Below are positions 43,001-54,988 of a DNA stretch of 64,000 bases, piece by piece (positions within the stretch are counted from its first letter, which is position 1; each line of letters opens with the position of its first letter). The notes beneath the pieces are model-generated. The model did not search any database and was not told the DNA's origin. It saw only the letters and a list, made by a program, of their open reading frames with translations. This DNA comes from Protopterus annectens (lineage: Eukaryota; Chordata; Ceratodontiformes; Protopteridae): the NCBI RefSeq assembly GCF_019279795.1, contig NC_056732.1, forward strand, positions 1,072,788,078-1,072,852,077. The letters run 5' to 3'. Both the position numbers and the translations under genes were made by a program.

Positions 43001-43300
43001 CTTGCCATTAAACCAAAAGAGGAGGAGGATGGGTTACAAAATCCCTTAGAAGTTTTGAAAAAAAGGAAGGCAGAAAATATTAAGAGATTTCCTTATTTAA
43101 ACTTACCTCTTTCATCACACTTTTTGATCACCTTTACAGCAAAGAAACCAAAAAAAGCACTATGCAAAGGAAAAAATAAAATTCCATTAGTCATATCCTC
43201 TTGGGAGGTTCTGAGAATGCAGCCAGACACACCTTCTCAAAACAGTACCAGAGGCTGTAGCCATAGAAGAACTAACAAATAAGACATACACACACTGTAA
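40061..43300 (-). pseudogene. DIRS copy C RNase H and RT region, heavily decayed
   Basis: Nucleotide similarity to DIRS copy B is visible in several places. 41340-41640 follows 30660-30940 (AAAAGCATACAAGAACATT, ...CCTTCCAGGC). Near 42430-42490 the minus strand gives ALPFGLATAPLV, the RT block before the YxDD box. 42700-42760 follows 32080-32140 (GGACTGGTTCTATCACTCCC). 40061-40950 contains an 11-base G run (40438-40448) and no readable motif, so part may be a further insertion. Confidence 0.55.
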
Positions 43301-44868
43301 ACAGAGAGCAATGACTAGTACAATAAAATAAACTAAACTAAATAAATAAATAATTTAAGACAGACTTTTCCTCACAAAAAGAAACTGCAAACCAAACATT
43401 CCTCATACTTTCAAAATTATATAGTCTGAACAGACATGAGCCTGAAAATTAAAATTCTGAAAATCAAAGTTGGGGAAGTACACACTATTTTCTTGTACCC
43501 ATCAATAATCTTCCCATCCTTAACAGAAACGGTAGGATAGGAATTAGTTGTGTAGCAGCAGTGTGATTGTCTAAAACTATTGTGGCTGGGTCAACTTTGG
43601 GAAGACTGTAAAAAACTTAGCATACATTTGGTCGGTCTGTCTTTTTAGTGGCAGCAGATTGGCTATCAGGAAAAATACAGGCAGACACACACATCCTCAA
43701 AAGCTGACAGAAATGGAGAACCGGTGAAGGTTCAGTAAACTCATTCTGTAACAGCTCATAAAATTTTTAAAGGGACTGGCACCCACTAAAAACAGTGGCA
43801 CACCTGGAAACAGTCAAGAGAGAGAGGAACCAGAAAGGGAGAAGAAACAAGAGGCCTCAAATGAGAAAACTTGGAAGAAAATCTTTATCTGTCACTTCAT
43901 CTTCCTGTCCAGATCAAGAATTTTGGATCTCTTCAGGAACAGAGGTATCCTTCTTTCTTTTATCAGAAAGCAATAAATAAGAAGGGTGAATAAAACACTG
44001 AGCCAGACTCAGTAGACCACTCCTATCAAAGGAAATTTTGAAAAGGAGTAGGTATAGGGTTTTTTTTTTTGGTTTTATTTGACATAAAAAATAGGGCCAA
44101 CACAGTTACAAACGGGAGTAGCAGCAACTTCACCAGGGATGGGCAAGCATTCTGGCAGAACAAAGAAGCCTTCCCTCTTTCCTCTCCCAGGACAAACATG
44201 AGAGGGTCTCCCTTGCCCAATGACAGAACCACAACCCGCAGTGGACATGACTAACCCCTAGTACAAAGTGGCTGTAGGTGCTACAACAGAGGGATCAGGG
44301 ATAAAAGACAGGAGTGGCCCGAGATTATCACCTGCAGCTGAAACAAACTGCCAGCCTGCTGTGGTGGCAAAAGCTGTTCACCTAAATTTTTCTTTTTGTG
44401 GCTGGAAGGACTTTGGGACTGACAACTTATTCCACTGTAAAGTCAAAAATTGTGCCTCTTTCCTAGGGAAAACAAGCAGCAAATTTAAAAGTCTTTAGAA
44501 TTAACTTTTTTTACATAAAAACACAGGTAAAAGTATTCGAAAAACACTTTACCAGCCCCAAAAAGTAAAATAAAATACTTTCTCCACAGAAAAAAATACC
44601 TTAAATAACTTTTAAACTGACAGGAAAACACTCTCGTTTATAAATCATAATACAGTCTCATGAAAGTCTGTTTAACTCTTAGCTTTAAAATTACTTTCCT
44701 GAACAGGAAAGTGTTATTAAATAATAATGACTATAATAAGGGAACTTACCTGCCCAGCAAAGGAACAGCTTGAACACCACAAGCTGACAGATACTTGGAA
44801 GCCTTACAGGAGCGCACTCTTCAGTAGCATTAAAGCTCCGAGGGGACTGGAACCCAAACTTATCTTTA
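43301..44868 (-). pseudogene. DIRS copy C gag region, heavily decayed
   Basis: Assigned by position between the RT remnant and the right terminal repeat. Weak nucleotide resemblance to the copy B gag around 43850-43990 (acidic, Ser-rich segment on the minus strand). No Cys cluster can be read with confidence. Confidence 0.4.
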
Positions 44869-44995
44869 AGTCAGCTCAACTCGAGCTGCCTAACAATTTG
44901 GGCAAGTAGAACATGCCCTGAAGCTTTGGAAGCTGGCCAGCTGCTATATCCTTGGGAGGATATAACCCACATAGCTAAGGCTATTGCATCAGTGA
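44869..44995 (-). repeat. Right inverted terminal repeat of DIRS copy C
   Basis: Degraded inverted match to 36611-36738, upstream of the gag remnant on the minus strand. Confidence 0.7.
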
Positions 44996-45010
44996 TCTAT
45001 AGGATGAACA

Positions 45011-45140
45011 TCGATGTGCATCAAGTTAAATGTAGAGGGCACAGTGTGATTAAATTTTGCAGTGTTTTAAGCATTAAACTTGTATAATTTATTAATTTTC
45101 TACAGTTTAAAACCATTTTCACTTAACAGCTTACCAATGT
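45011..45140. other. Short unassigned stretch between DIRS-C and the PLE pair
   Basis: AT-rich, no coding sequence, no recognised repeat; the target region of the PLE pair. Confidence 0.4.
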
Positions 45141-45154
45141 ACCTTTTAAATGTT
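45141..45154. repeat. Left target-site duplication of the PLE pair
   Basis: ACCTTTTAAATGTT, repeated exactly at 49638-49651. Confidence 0.8.
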
Positions 45155-45194
45155 CACACAAAATGGAAATGAATCTTCCCAGCAAACTTCACCA

Positions 45195-47060
45195 GAATGC
45201 TCAAAAATAAGCCAGGAGCTCCAAAGAACCAGGACTCAATTTGTCAGAAAGTTTTAATAAAAGCTTCCAACAGCACAAATCCAACAAGGTAAGGTTAAGA
45301 GCTTTCGTCAAGGAAATGACATAATCAGAACCAAACCTAAACCTACAGCTGAACATAATATAGTTTCAACAAACCACGCCCCCCAGATATCAAACCAATA
45401 CTATAAAAAATTGAATCTTGTTAAAAAATACCTAAACACTTTAAAAATCTGTTACAAACCTACTAAAAATACCATAAACAAGCATTATACATAAATTCAA
45501 AAACTGCATAGTGTTGCACAGATAAAAAATGACTTATGATCGCTCAAATTTGAAGCGATCTCTTCTTTAGTTCACCGACTATTGATATTGTTTCATTTAA
45601 ACCAGGGAAAACTGTTGCGTTAAATTTTAACTGCCAAAACATTTCTCTGTTTAAAAGCTTGTTTTTCCAATCCCCACAATACGCGCCGGTTTTGATTTGT
45701 TCTACTATGAAAAATTTAAACTTTTCAAACCCGGCACACATTAAAGAACATCTAAAGAGGACACATTTATTGTCCTCCTTTACTATAGTTATGCTGATAT
45801 ACTCTTTTGTTGAATGCATTATTAGTTTTGCAGATAAAATATGCTGGACATTTTGTACAAAAAGCAAAATATATCACCCTTTCTGTACAACAGTTGAATT
45901 TACCCCCATGAGCAAAGGTCTTTATTTTTTTCATACAGCCATCCACCATAATTCCTTTCCATATAAACTACATTGGTTGCAATTTCCACAAATGAAGCTG
46001 TTGTTTCTTTCAATGAATTTATTCTCAAGGATATTTTTAAAATTCCTATTCCTTTTAAAGAACCAGGGTTCATCCCTCTAAATTTACTTAAACCTTCATC
46101 CCTCTCAATAATATGCTAATTTTGTTTATAATATCTTTTGAATTTCCTGAGAATCTAGAGAATATTCCAGAATCATATTCATGCTCAAGTTAATAGTCTC
46201 ATTATTGTAATCAGTGTTCTGCCTATTCTCATAGTGGCCTTTAGTAATAATGGGTGCATACCCATCATGTCTACCTGCCCAAGTTTGCTCCGTAATCTCT
46301 TCCAGTAAAGAAATGGGGTAGTCACGTTCCAAAAACATGGTCTTAAGGGAAACGCAAACTCCTCTCTACACACTTCATCATTTGATGTTAAACGTAACAC
46401 CCTTATAAACTGGCTTTTCACTGTCCCCTTTTTATGGTGATATGGGTAAAAACTTGATAAAAAATAAAAAAGAGAGTTGCAATATGAGGGTTTCTTATAG
46501 ATCCTTGTCTCTATGTTATCACCATATATAATGTCCAAATAGTTAATTTCACTCCTGTCCATATTGTGTGTAAATTCAAGGAATTCAGTAGTTGTTTGCA
46601 TTTGCCTCACAAATTCAGTAAAATCATCCTCGCTACCCCTCCATAAAAATCAGGAAGTCATCCAGGTACCTAAAATATGCCCCACATAACCTAAACTGAA
46701 AAAAAAAAAAAAAATTGTTAGTCAAAACAATGTCCATGAACGCATGCAATAACATCTCATCATCATCTGTTAATTCCCCATATGCTCGAACAATTTCACT
46801 AAACCAATTCAGCCCAGTTTCATGAGGGATAACAGAAAATAAATTCCTGACATCACAGGTGATGTAAAATTGGAAGTCAACATTCACATGCCTCAGTTTA
46901 TCTAATAAACACCTAGAATCCCGTACAATGTATGTAAACTGTTTAAATATATTTTTGAGATTCATGTCCACAAATTTCGCCAAGGGCTCAGTTATTGATC
47001 CTGCCGATGCAACCACCGGCCGCAGAGGCGCTCAACCACACTGGAATGAAGCTTAGGAAT
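45195..47060 (-). pseudogene. PLE-5a: RT and GIY-YIG, left arm
   Basis: Minus strand. RT: FGIPKLHSSVVE (about 47030-47070), TEPLAKFVDMNLKNIFKQFT, FYITCDVRNLFSVIPHETGL (46830-46890), FRLCGAYFRYLDDFLIFMEG (46636-46695, catalytic YLDD), then IYKKPSYCNSLFYFLSS and KGTVKSQFIRVLRL. GIY-YIG (45544-45950): VIYFAFCTKCPAYFICKTNN then KRVYQHNYSKGGQ, ending with EMFWQLKFNATVFPGLNETI. Compared with the right arm, the AMG-x-CAP block is missing and replaced by a 16-base A run near 46699-46714. Confidence 0.85.
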
Positions 47061-47269
47061 ACCGAATATTCTTGGATTCAATATGCTCCACATTGGCCCT
47101 CTTTGATGGAATAAAATTAAAATTCCTTGGTAGACTTGAAAATGTTTACAAGGAAATTGAACCTGAAAGTGATGTATGGCCAAGCTGAAAATGTCTTTGG
47201 GTCCAGGGTTTCAGTTTAAAAAGAAGAAGCATGGCCAATCCACCCTTGCACCATTCAATTCAAATCTTT

Positions 47270-49260
47270 GAAAGGGTTTGTGAAAGGGAAATTAGAGACG
47301 TGCTTAGTAAATGTTGTCAGCATCAGTTTTACAACTTGTCACCACATGAGAGGGATGTTCTTGACAATTGTGGATGATACAGAAATTAGATGCATGCGGC
47401 ATAATAAAGGAGGTGGTTTGATTATAATGTATTCCCTGGATTACCAGGGGAGAATGTTGTCTTTACTGGGGGACACTAGTGTATACACACCTGCCTCCTT
47501 TAATGAGGTGAACATTGCCTACAGGGCTATTAAAATAGCCTTGGATGAATTTTTCTTGTTTAACCACATTACACAGGATTTATATGACTTTTTGGTCGTG
47601 AAAGAGCCCATCATCCCAAGAATATTCGGTATTCCTAAGCTTCATTCCAATGTGGTTGATCCGCCTCTGCGGCCGGTGGTTGCATCAGCAGGATCGATAA
47701 CTAAGCCCTTGGCAAAATTTGTGGACATGAAGCTCAAAAATATATTTAAAACAGTTTACACACATTGTATGGGATTCTTGGGATTTATTAGATAAACTAA
47801 GGGATGTGGATGTTGACATCCAATTTTTCATCACCTGTGATATCAGGAATTTATTTTCTGTTATCCCTCATGAAACTGGGCTGAACTGGTTTAGTGAAAT
47901 TGTTTGTGCATATGGGGAATTAACGGACAATGATGAGATGTTGGTGCACGACTTCATGGACACTGTTTTGTCGAACAACTTTTTTTTGTTTTTTGTGATG
48001 AATATTACAAACAACACTCTGGTGTGGCTATGGGTGCCAAATGTGCCCCATTGTTTGCCCCATTGTTTGCTAATGGTGTTTTTATTACAGATGGAATTGT
48101 CTACACTCTTTAACCTTCCTTGGTTTAGGTTATGTGGAGCATATTTTAGGTACCTGGATGACCTCTTGACTTTATGGAGGGGTAGTGAGAATGATTTTGC
48201 TGAATTTTTTGAGGCAAATGCAAACAAGTACTGAATTCCTTGAATTTACACAACATACGGACAGGAGTGAAATTAACTATTTGGACATTGAATTATCCAA
48301 GATGTATGGTGATAACAGAGACAAGGATCTTTAAGAAACCCACATACTGCAACTCTTTCAAGTTGTCACCCGTACCACCATAAAAAGGGGATAGTGAAAA
48401 GCCAATTTATAAGGGTGTTACGTTTAACATCAAATGATGAATTGTGTAGAGAGGAGTTTATTTTTCTTAAGACCATGTTTTTGGAACGTGACTACCTCAT
48501 TTCTTTACTGGAAGATATTATGGAGCAAACTTGGGCAGGTAGACATGATAGGTATGCACCCATTATTACTAAAGGCCACTATGAGAATAGGCGGAACATT
48601 GATTACAATAATGAGAATATTAACTTGAGTATGAATATGATTCTGGAATATTCTCTAGATTCCCAGGAAATTCAAAAGATTATAAACAAAAATTGGCATA
48701 TCATTGAGAGACGAAGGTTTAAGTAAATTTAGAGGGACAAACTCTGGTTTTACCTTTAAAAGAAATAGGAATTTTAAAAATATCCTTGAGAATACATTTG
48801 TTCAAAAAAACGACAGCTTTCCAAAAAATAGCATTTGTGGAAATTGCAACCAATGTAGTTATATGGAAAAGAATTATGATGGATGGCTGTATGAAAAAAT
48901 AAAGACCTTTGCTCATGGGGGTAAATTCAACTGTTGTACAGAAAGGTGGCATATTTTGCTTTTGTACAAAATTTCCGGCATATTATAATCGGCAAAACTA
49001 ATAATGCATTAAAAAAATAAAGGAGTATATCAGCATAACTATAGTATTCAAAAGAAGGACAATAAAAGTGTCCTGGTTAGACATGCTTTAATATGTGCAG
49101 GGTTTGAAAAGTTTAAATTTTTCATAGTAGAACAAATCAAAATGGGCACGTATTGTGGGGATTGGAAAAACAACCTTTTAAACAGAGGAATGTTTTGGCA
49201 GTTAAAATTTAACCCAACAAGTTCCCTGGTTTAAATGAAACATAACAGTCAGTGAACTAA
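47270..49260 (+). pseudogene. PLE-5b: RT and GIY-YIG, right arm
   Basis: Plus strand. N-terminal piece ERVCEREIRDVLSKCC and LSPHERDVLDNC (47270-47370), HNKGGGLIIM (47398-47427), FGIPKLHSNVVDPPLRPVVA (47623-47685), FFITCDIRNLFSVIPHETGL (47825-47880), GAKCAP (48032-48050), FRLCGAYFRYLDDLLTLW (48122-48178, YLDD), QFIRVLRL (48400-48425). The linker ORF 48704-48988 has ICGNCNQCSYM then an interrupted GIY-YIG. The 3' tail to 49637 includes TTGATGAAAGCGCTTAAC (49512-49529), where a hammerhead seems to have lost stem II, and an A/AG run at 49260-49292. Confidence 0.85.
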
Positions 49261-49637
49261 AAAAAAAAAAAAAAAAAAAAAGAGAGAGAGAGACTGCATC
49301 AAATATGAGCAATCATAAGTCTTTTTTTCAGTTTATCGATGCAACACTATGCAGTTTTTGAATTTACGTATATGCTGGTTTATGGTATTTTTAGTAGGTT
49401 TGTAACAGATTTTTCAAGTGTTTAAGTATGTTTTAACAAGATTCAATTTTTAATAGTACTGGTTTGATGAAACTATATTATGTTCAGCTGTAGGTTTAGG
49501 CTTGGTTTTGATGTCATTTCCTTGATGAAAGCGCTTAACCTTATCTTGTTGGATTTGTGCTGTTGGAAGCTTGCATTAAAACTTTTTTTGACAAATTGTG
49601 TCCTGGTCCTTTGGAGCTCCTGGCTTATTTTTGAGTG

Positions 49638-49651
49638 ACCTTTTAAATGTT
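49638..49651. repeat. Right target-site duplication of the PLE pair
   Basis: ACCTTTTAAATGTT, exact copy of 45141-45154. Confidence 0.8.
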
Positions 49652-49654
49652 AGT

Positions 49655-52600
49655 TTTATTTGTCTATAAAGGTAGCAAGTGAACTTTTTCTTAGGGCTAA
49701 AAGTTAATGTTTACTGAAAGCATGCAGAGAGTACTGAATTACATTAAGCATTGTAGAGTACAAATAGCAAAGTTACAGTGGACACATTTAGATAGAAATG
49801 AGCATGCAAACTTAAAGAAAGGATTTCAGGGTGGACATTCAGCATAATATCGGGAACAAAGGAAAGGGGTAGTAATAATGTTGGTTCCTACAGGGGCTCC
49901 AAACAGTGACAAATACAGATGTGTGGTATTAGAAGGGTCATGTTAAGAGACGACGATAATGCTGACTTTCTAGGTGGAATATACATACTACTACTATTAG
50001 GAATTAAGAGAAGTTTTGGAAAAATGAAAAGCTTTCAGCAGGATATATACATTTCTGGGTGGGGACTAGAACCATTTGCAATATTGAGCCTGTATCAGGG
50101 GGACCTAGAAGGGAAACATAAGAGAAGGTAGGAGAGTTTTTGAAAGAACACATGAAAAGAAGATGCGACATCCGCAGCAGGAACACTGACAGAATTTACA
50201 TATTATTCTCTAAGGTACAATAAATAACTGGGCTAGACAGGAAAGAAAATTATTCACAGGAACACATTTAATTGAAAGCTTTGAGACACACTCCATAATT
50301 ATTTCAGATTACGCACTAATAAAAGCAAGATAAAGATGCAGGGTAATGAAGTAAAAATGAAACAACTGTAGAAATAAAGCAATTCAAGGAATAAGTACTA
50401 GAAATTATAGGAGAGTTAAGGGAAGATAGAAATTTATTCAAATGGAATACCAGTGAGGAGGATAAAATAAAAATGGAATTAAAAAAAAAAAAAAAATCGG
50501 TAGAAGTAAAAGGAAAATATGGATCAACTTACAAGGTTGACAAAATTTAAAATATTGCAGAATAAGAGGAATCTCAAACAACAAGACAAGTGACTGCAGT
50601 GTTAAACAGAAAATAAGGAAGTATCTGGATAATGTGAATTAAAAAGTTTAGAAAGGTTGCTGCTTGTAGTTATCACAATGTACTTGCCCAAGTATAACAT
50701 CTTTTAGCGCTGCAACTTAAGTTGAAAGGGCTGTCACAAAACGCAAGAAAACTTTGACAAGAAAAATAAAAACAAGGATCCCATAGTTTTATTTTGGAAA
50801 TGTTATGAAATTGTATATAAAGCAGAGGAATAGGGAAACCAAAAAAAGGGACAAATGGTAATATGTATGGAAGACTTAAATTATGCCAAAATTAAATGAA
50901 CAGACAGTATTTGGAACTTACAGAAGAAAGGTATACAAGGTCTGGAAGGTTTTAACAATACTTTAAAAGGCAGGAGGGAAGACAAGTACCAGTATCCTAA
51001 AATAAAGCTGTAGTGCCTGCATTACCCAAAAGAGGATAAAGACCCTTCAGGCCCAGTTTCATATAGACCCATTTCAACTTTAAACCACAGTGTTTATTTA
51101 TATACTAGCTAAGAAAACAAAATGGAAAAGTTATTATCAAAACTGATAGCTACAGATCAAAATCAATGTGGGTTTGTAGTGGGAGTTAAACATTTCATAA
51201 CATTAACAAAACAATAATGATACAGAGGAGGCTGGCTGCAAGGAATACCACTAATGTTGGTGGGTCTTGATGCAGAGAAACCATTCAGTAGTAGAGTAAT
51301 TTCAAATTTTACAAGTATGATAATAACAGCATTTGCTTTCTATGATAAGGTTATATTAAAGGTTAGAGTGCCCCTCTATAACAGGCTGAGGTGGAAAAGA
51401 GGAAGCAGGCAGGGTTGCCTTCATTCTAACAATAAAGCAAATAAAGGGAGACGCTGAAAGGCAATAAGGGATTCTCAAAAATCAAGTATATAACTGGTAT
51501 GGTAATCAAAAAATATTATTTGTAGACAATATTATTTTGTACTCGATACATCCAGAAGGACAGTTTATAGGTTCATATATTAGTACTAGGCTAACTGCCT
51601 TTGTGGGCCATTTTAAGCCTAGCCAATTACCCCATTTGAGAATCAAACCCTGCACCTTTGGTTTATAAGGCAAACACCTTAACCATTATGTCAACTTCAT
51701 GTTGTGGAACATTACTATAGCTGTAAACTAAAGTACCCACACATGAACTAGTTCAGCAACACCAGTATTTATGGGGACATACGACTAGTTTTTTTTAGGT
51801 GTATGGATTTAAAAGGATTACGTAATTGCAGTTAAGGAGATGGTAAGAGATTAAACAAAATGGATAATACAAAAATTGAGAAGCTGAAACCTCAATGTAT
51901 TTTACTATCCACATATATAAATGTTCAGTCTCTCTAAACAACCACAGAAGTTGTAAAGGATTTAAACAGTTGGAACAAAATTTGGAGAGGAACAGGCAAC
52001 AGTTAAGTGGGATCAGTTAATTCTCCCATACTATAAAGTGGTTTAGGACTACCAGATTTGAATAAATACTTTACAACTAAAGTAGTTAAGGACATTATAT
52101 GTATGTATAAAAACAAACAAAAGGCTATAAATCAAAGTGGATAGGGACAATGGCAAAAGGGGGTTTTGAGAAATAAGGAGTGGAGTAGATGTGGATGCAT
52201 TTCCTTAAGGAGAATAAATCATCAAGACTCATCATATTAATAAAGTATCAGAACATATTTTAAGAACGAAAGCAACACACGGTTGGAAAAATGAAATTTT
52301 ATCAATAGGAATGACCATAAGGGTATGAGAAAAAAAAAAAAAAAAAAAAATTCGGCAAGAGGGGGTTGCAATATACTGGATGAAATTAGCAAAGGGAACC
52401 CATGTATTGGGAGCAAATAACTAGGGAGGTAAATGTAATAGGGTGGGATGACAGGGTTAAGAAGTCTGGACTGCATGTTACAGACTGCCTTTCCTACCAT
52501 GGTTCACTTGATAAAAGTGCATAGACAAAAGAGAAAGGAACAGGGGAGTGACAAGTGAACACCAACTCTGGTACAGGCTTTAGGTGAATCTAGACCAGAA

Positions 52601-53466
52601 ACTGTTAAAAATGTATAATTATCATAGCACATGAAATACTGCACAATACAAAAACTGAACACAGGAGGTTAAAAAACAGAATAATAATGTAGGACATCCG
52701 CATGGCTCCACAGGATGCACCAGAGTCCAAAAGGTTTAAGTTTTTTGTAAAGACATGTTTGCCTAGGTATTTTATATCCCAGGCAGACTTCAGAGAAAAG
52801 AGAATTGTTCTTCAAGCTGACAGCAAATGCTGAATGCATGATGGTAAAGAAAGAGGTAACTGGGAACATAATTTTAGGAATGCAACCAGTTGGTAAATTT
52901 TAAAAATTTCCTACAGAGATTACTTTGGCAGAAATGCTAAGGGGGGGGGGGGGGGGGGGCAAATGACTGTTTTGCTCAGAGATCTAAGGAACTGAACTTC
53001 CTAGACCCTTTAAGGCCTTGCTAACTAAATTTCTACTGGCTTCCAAAAAGCAATTACTAAAAATCAGAAATCAAAATCTAAACCAAATGAACCACCTCAG
53101 GTCTCCCTAAAAAAGAGAGTCCATAAACCTATTGGGACTAACCCCTGCCAACAAAGCATGAATTAACACATAAAATAAATAAACCAAATGTCACTGAAGT
53201 ACTGAATATTTTGAGAGAGATGAAAGAACTGGTGGTGGAATCTTTAGGAAAGGGAGGAAATAAATTACATAAAATAAATGGAATCTGTTAAGAACAAATA
53301 CATCCAGAATAACGCTCAGGTGGAAGAGAAGTGGCATTTGAGGAAGGCAGGAATTGAACAATGTATGTCATGTTGCAGTGAATGAAATTTGTTAAAATGA
53401 AAACTTAACAATAATGTAAAATGTTACATACACTGATGTCACCAATTAAAATGTGTTGTACTAAAC
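49655..53466 (+). mobile_element. L1/Tx1-like LINE copy B, decayed
   Basis: Plus-strand LINE starting inside the APE endonuclease: RVLNYIKHCRVQIAKLQWTH (49731-49790), then RKGVVIMLVPTGAPNSD (49860-49912). The RT has LMLVGLDAEKPFSS (51251-51293; copy A has LLLVGLDAEKAFD). The sequence runs parallel to both pieces of copy A over more than 3 kb and ends near 53466 (CACCAATTAAAATGTGTTG against CATTCAATAAAGGTGTTTT). A tRNA-SINE interrupts it at 51566-51705. Homopolymers: A runs at 50480-50494 and 52330-52350, 19 G at 52941-52959. Confidence 0.75.
51566..51705 (-). mobile_element. tRNA-derived SINE inside L1 copy B
   Basis: Minus strand. The B box complement AGAATCAAACC is at 51639-51649, the A box complement CCATTATGTCA at 51683-51693. 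The CR1-like tail (TAGTACTAGGCTAACTGCC...GGCCATTTTAAGCCTAGCC) is at 51570-51623. Same family as 10505-10646. Confidence 0.8.
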
Positions 53467-53884
53467 ACCGTTGTCTGGAGATAGTCCTTTGGAAAATGTC
53501 AAGGGTTGGAGCCCAGTGATTGGACCTAGAAGAACCTTACAAAATAAAAACAGAATATGTTTTTTTTTCCATTTAATATAAGAAGGGAGCTTAATTATCT
53601 CAAATTAAAAAAGAGGACTCTCCATGCTACTTAGCGCCATTTATGGAACTGGTTAAAGCCAAAAAACAGCACAACTTACTAAAGGCAAGGGCATGAGTTG
53701 TTAGTATTAGAATCTTTCTGCACACAGAGAAAGCTGATCATGACAGTACTACTCTACCAATTACCCGTTTTTGATGATGTATGAATCCCATCTCATTCAG
53801 CCTGAAAAAGAAGCCTCATGTGAAAGTATACAATCATTAAAAAAATGTATTTGTGTGACACTGTGAAAGTAGCAGACTAAATCC
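53467..53884 (+). repeat. Possible PLE 3' tail
   Basis: No coding sequence. From about 53795, TTCAGCCTGAAAAAGAAGCC, then TGTGAAAGTATACAATCATTAAAAA resembles a decayed PLE end: CTGA-type core, GAAA, and a self-complementary GTATAC where helix III would be. The rest is unassigned. Confidence 0.35.
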
Positions 53885-54945
53885 AACTTCAGACCAGTGG
53901 CAAGTGGAGTACCACAGGGTTCAGTCCTAGGTCCTCTCCTGTTTGGTATCTACTTCTCTGAAGTACAGGCTAACACAGAAGGTCTTTGGCTAACAAAGTT
54001 CTCAGATGACTGCAAACTAGGAGCCATAATCAAATCTCCTAACGATGTGGACATCCTACAAAAGGGCCTCACTGAAACTGATGCCTGGTGTCAAAGCCAT
54101 GGCCTCAAGCTCAATGCCAAAAAGTGCATTGTCATCCCTTTTGGTAAAAACTCTCTACCCATGACCTACCACATAGGCGGTAGTCTACTTAACACTGAAA
54201 GTGTGATGAGACCTTGGGACACAGGTGGACAGTAGTCTCTCCTTTGATAATCACATCGCCACAGTAGTCAGGAAATCCTTCTACGTGGCACAGCTCATCA
54301 CAAAAGGTTTCTCATTCAGGAAAAAAAAAAGAGGTCATTGTTCCCCTCTGCTCATCACTCATTAGACCCATTATAGGAGTACAACGCCCCTTTTGGTATG
54401 TAACTCACAAGACATCTACAACAACTGGAGAAGCCACAGACATACCTCACAAAGAGGATTACCAGCCTCAAACAGATGCCCTATGCAGACAGTCTCAAAA
54501 AACTCCAGCTGTACTCTGTCGCATATCGCCTACTCAGAGGCGATCTCTGCCTAACATACAAAGCTATGTCAAACCAAGAGCAGCTCCACGTAAAGAAATC
54601 CCAATCCCTCAGAGCTACACGCTCTAGGGACCAAAACCTTGTCACCACAATAAACAGAACATGCTGGAGGGATAGATTCCTGTCTCAGAGACTTCCCATA
54701 CTCTGGAACAAACTACCTATCTATATCAAACAAAGCTCCTCATTAGCATTCTTCATGAAAAATCTTGATGACTGGATGGGAGATAGGAAATTCACCTCGG
54801 AGATCACTTCTGTAGCTCTGCTTGACAGGGGCACAGGAAAATAAATTTTCTTGGGTGGCAAAATCCAGGGTTCCATTTGGCTAGGCTTATATAGGCCCTA
54901 GGGCCAATAGCTTAGTACCTACCTATGAACCTATAAGTGCTGCAT
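53885..54945 (+). pseudogene. CR1 copy C, 5'-truncated
   Basis: Plus-strand CR1 beginning inside the RT: SGVPQGSVLGPLLFGIYFSE (53899-53958), LTKFSDDCKLG (53991-54023; FSDD where copy B has FADD), HGLKLNAKKCIVIPFGK. After frame breaks near 54215 and 54330 it continues with LYSVAYRLLRGDLCLTYKAM (54513-54572), RDQNLVTTINRTCWRDRFLS and LPILWNKLPIYIKQSSSL, ending at about 54842. The 3' tail (GGCTAGGCTTATATAGGCCC...CCTATGAACCTATAAG) closes it. Typical dead 5' truncation. Confidence 0.85.
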
Positions 54946-54988
54946 CTCTCAAGCAATTACCATTGATTGAAAATATTTGACACTCACT

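Larger units (their letters stand above)
36565..45010 (-). mobile_element. DIRS-type retrotransposon copy C, old, with L2 insert
   Basis: Minus-strand DIRS recognised by degraded inverted terminal repeats (about 36611-36738 and 44869-44995; shared GGATATAACAAGCTGGCCAG / GGATATAGCAGCTGGCCAG after complementing), an internal complementary region (about 36895-37005), recombinase pieces at 37005-37330 and 39275-40060, RH near 41340-41640, RT near 42430-43100 and gag remains near 43780-44700. Without the L2 insert (37330-39275) it is about 6.5 kb. All coding parts are full of stops; it is much older than copy B. Confidence 0.8.
45155..49637. mobile_element. Head-to-head PLE pair (PLE-5a minus, PLE-5b plus)
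   Basis: Two copies of one PLE family in inverted orientation, their 5' ends meeting near 47060-47260 and their 3' tails pointing outward. The outer tails are complementary (45205-45300 against 49525-49640: GGAGCTCCTGGCTTATTTTT and its complement). The exact 14-mer ACCTTTTAAATGTT stands at 45141-45154 and 49638-49651, so the pair behaves as a single insertion. PLEs are known for such inverted or tandem units. Both arms are 5' truncated and coding-dead. Confidence 0.8.
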
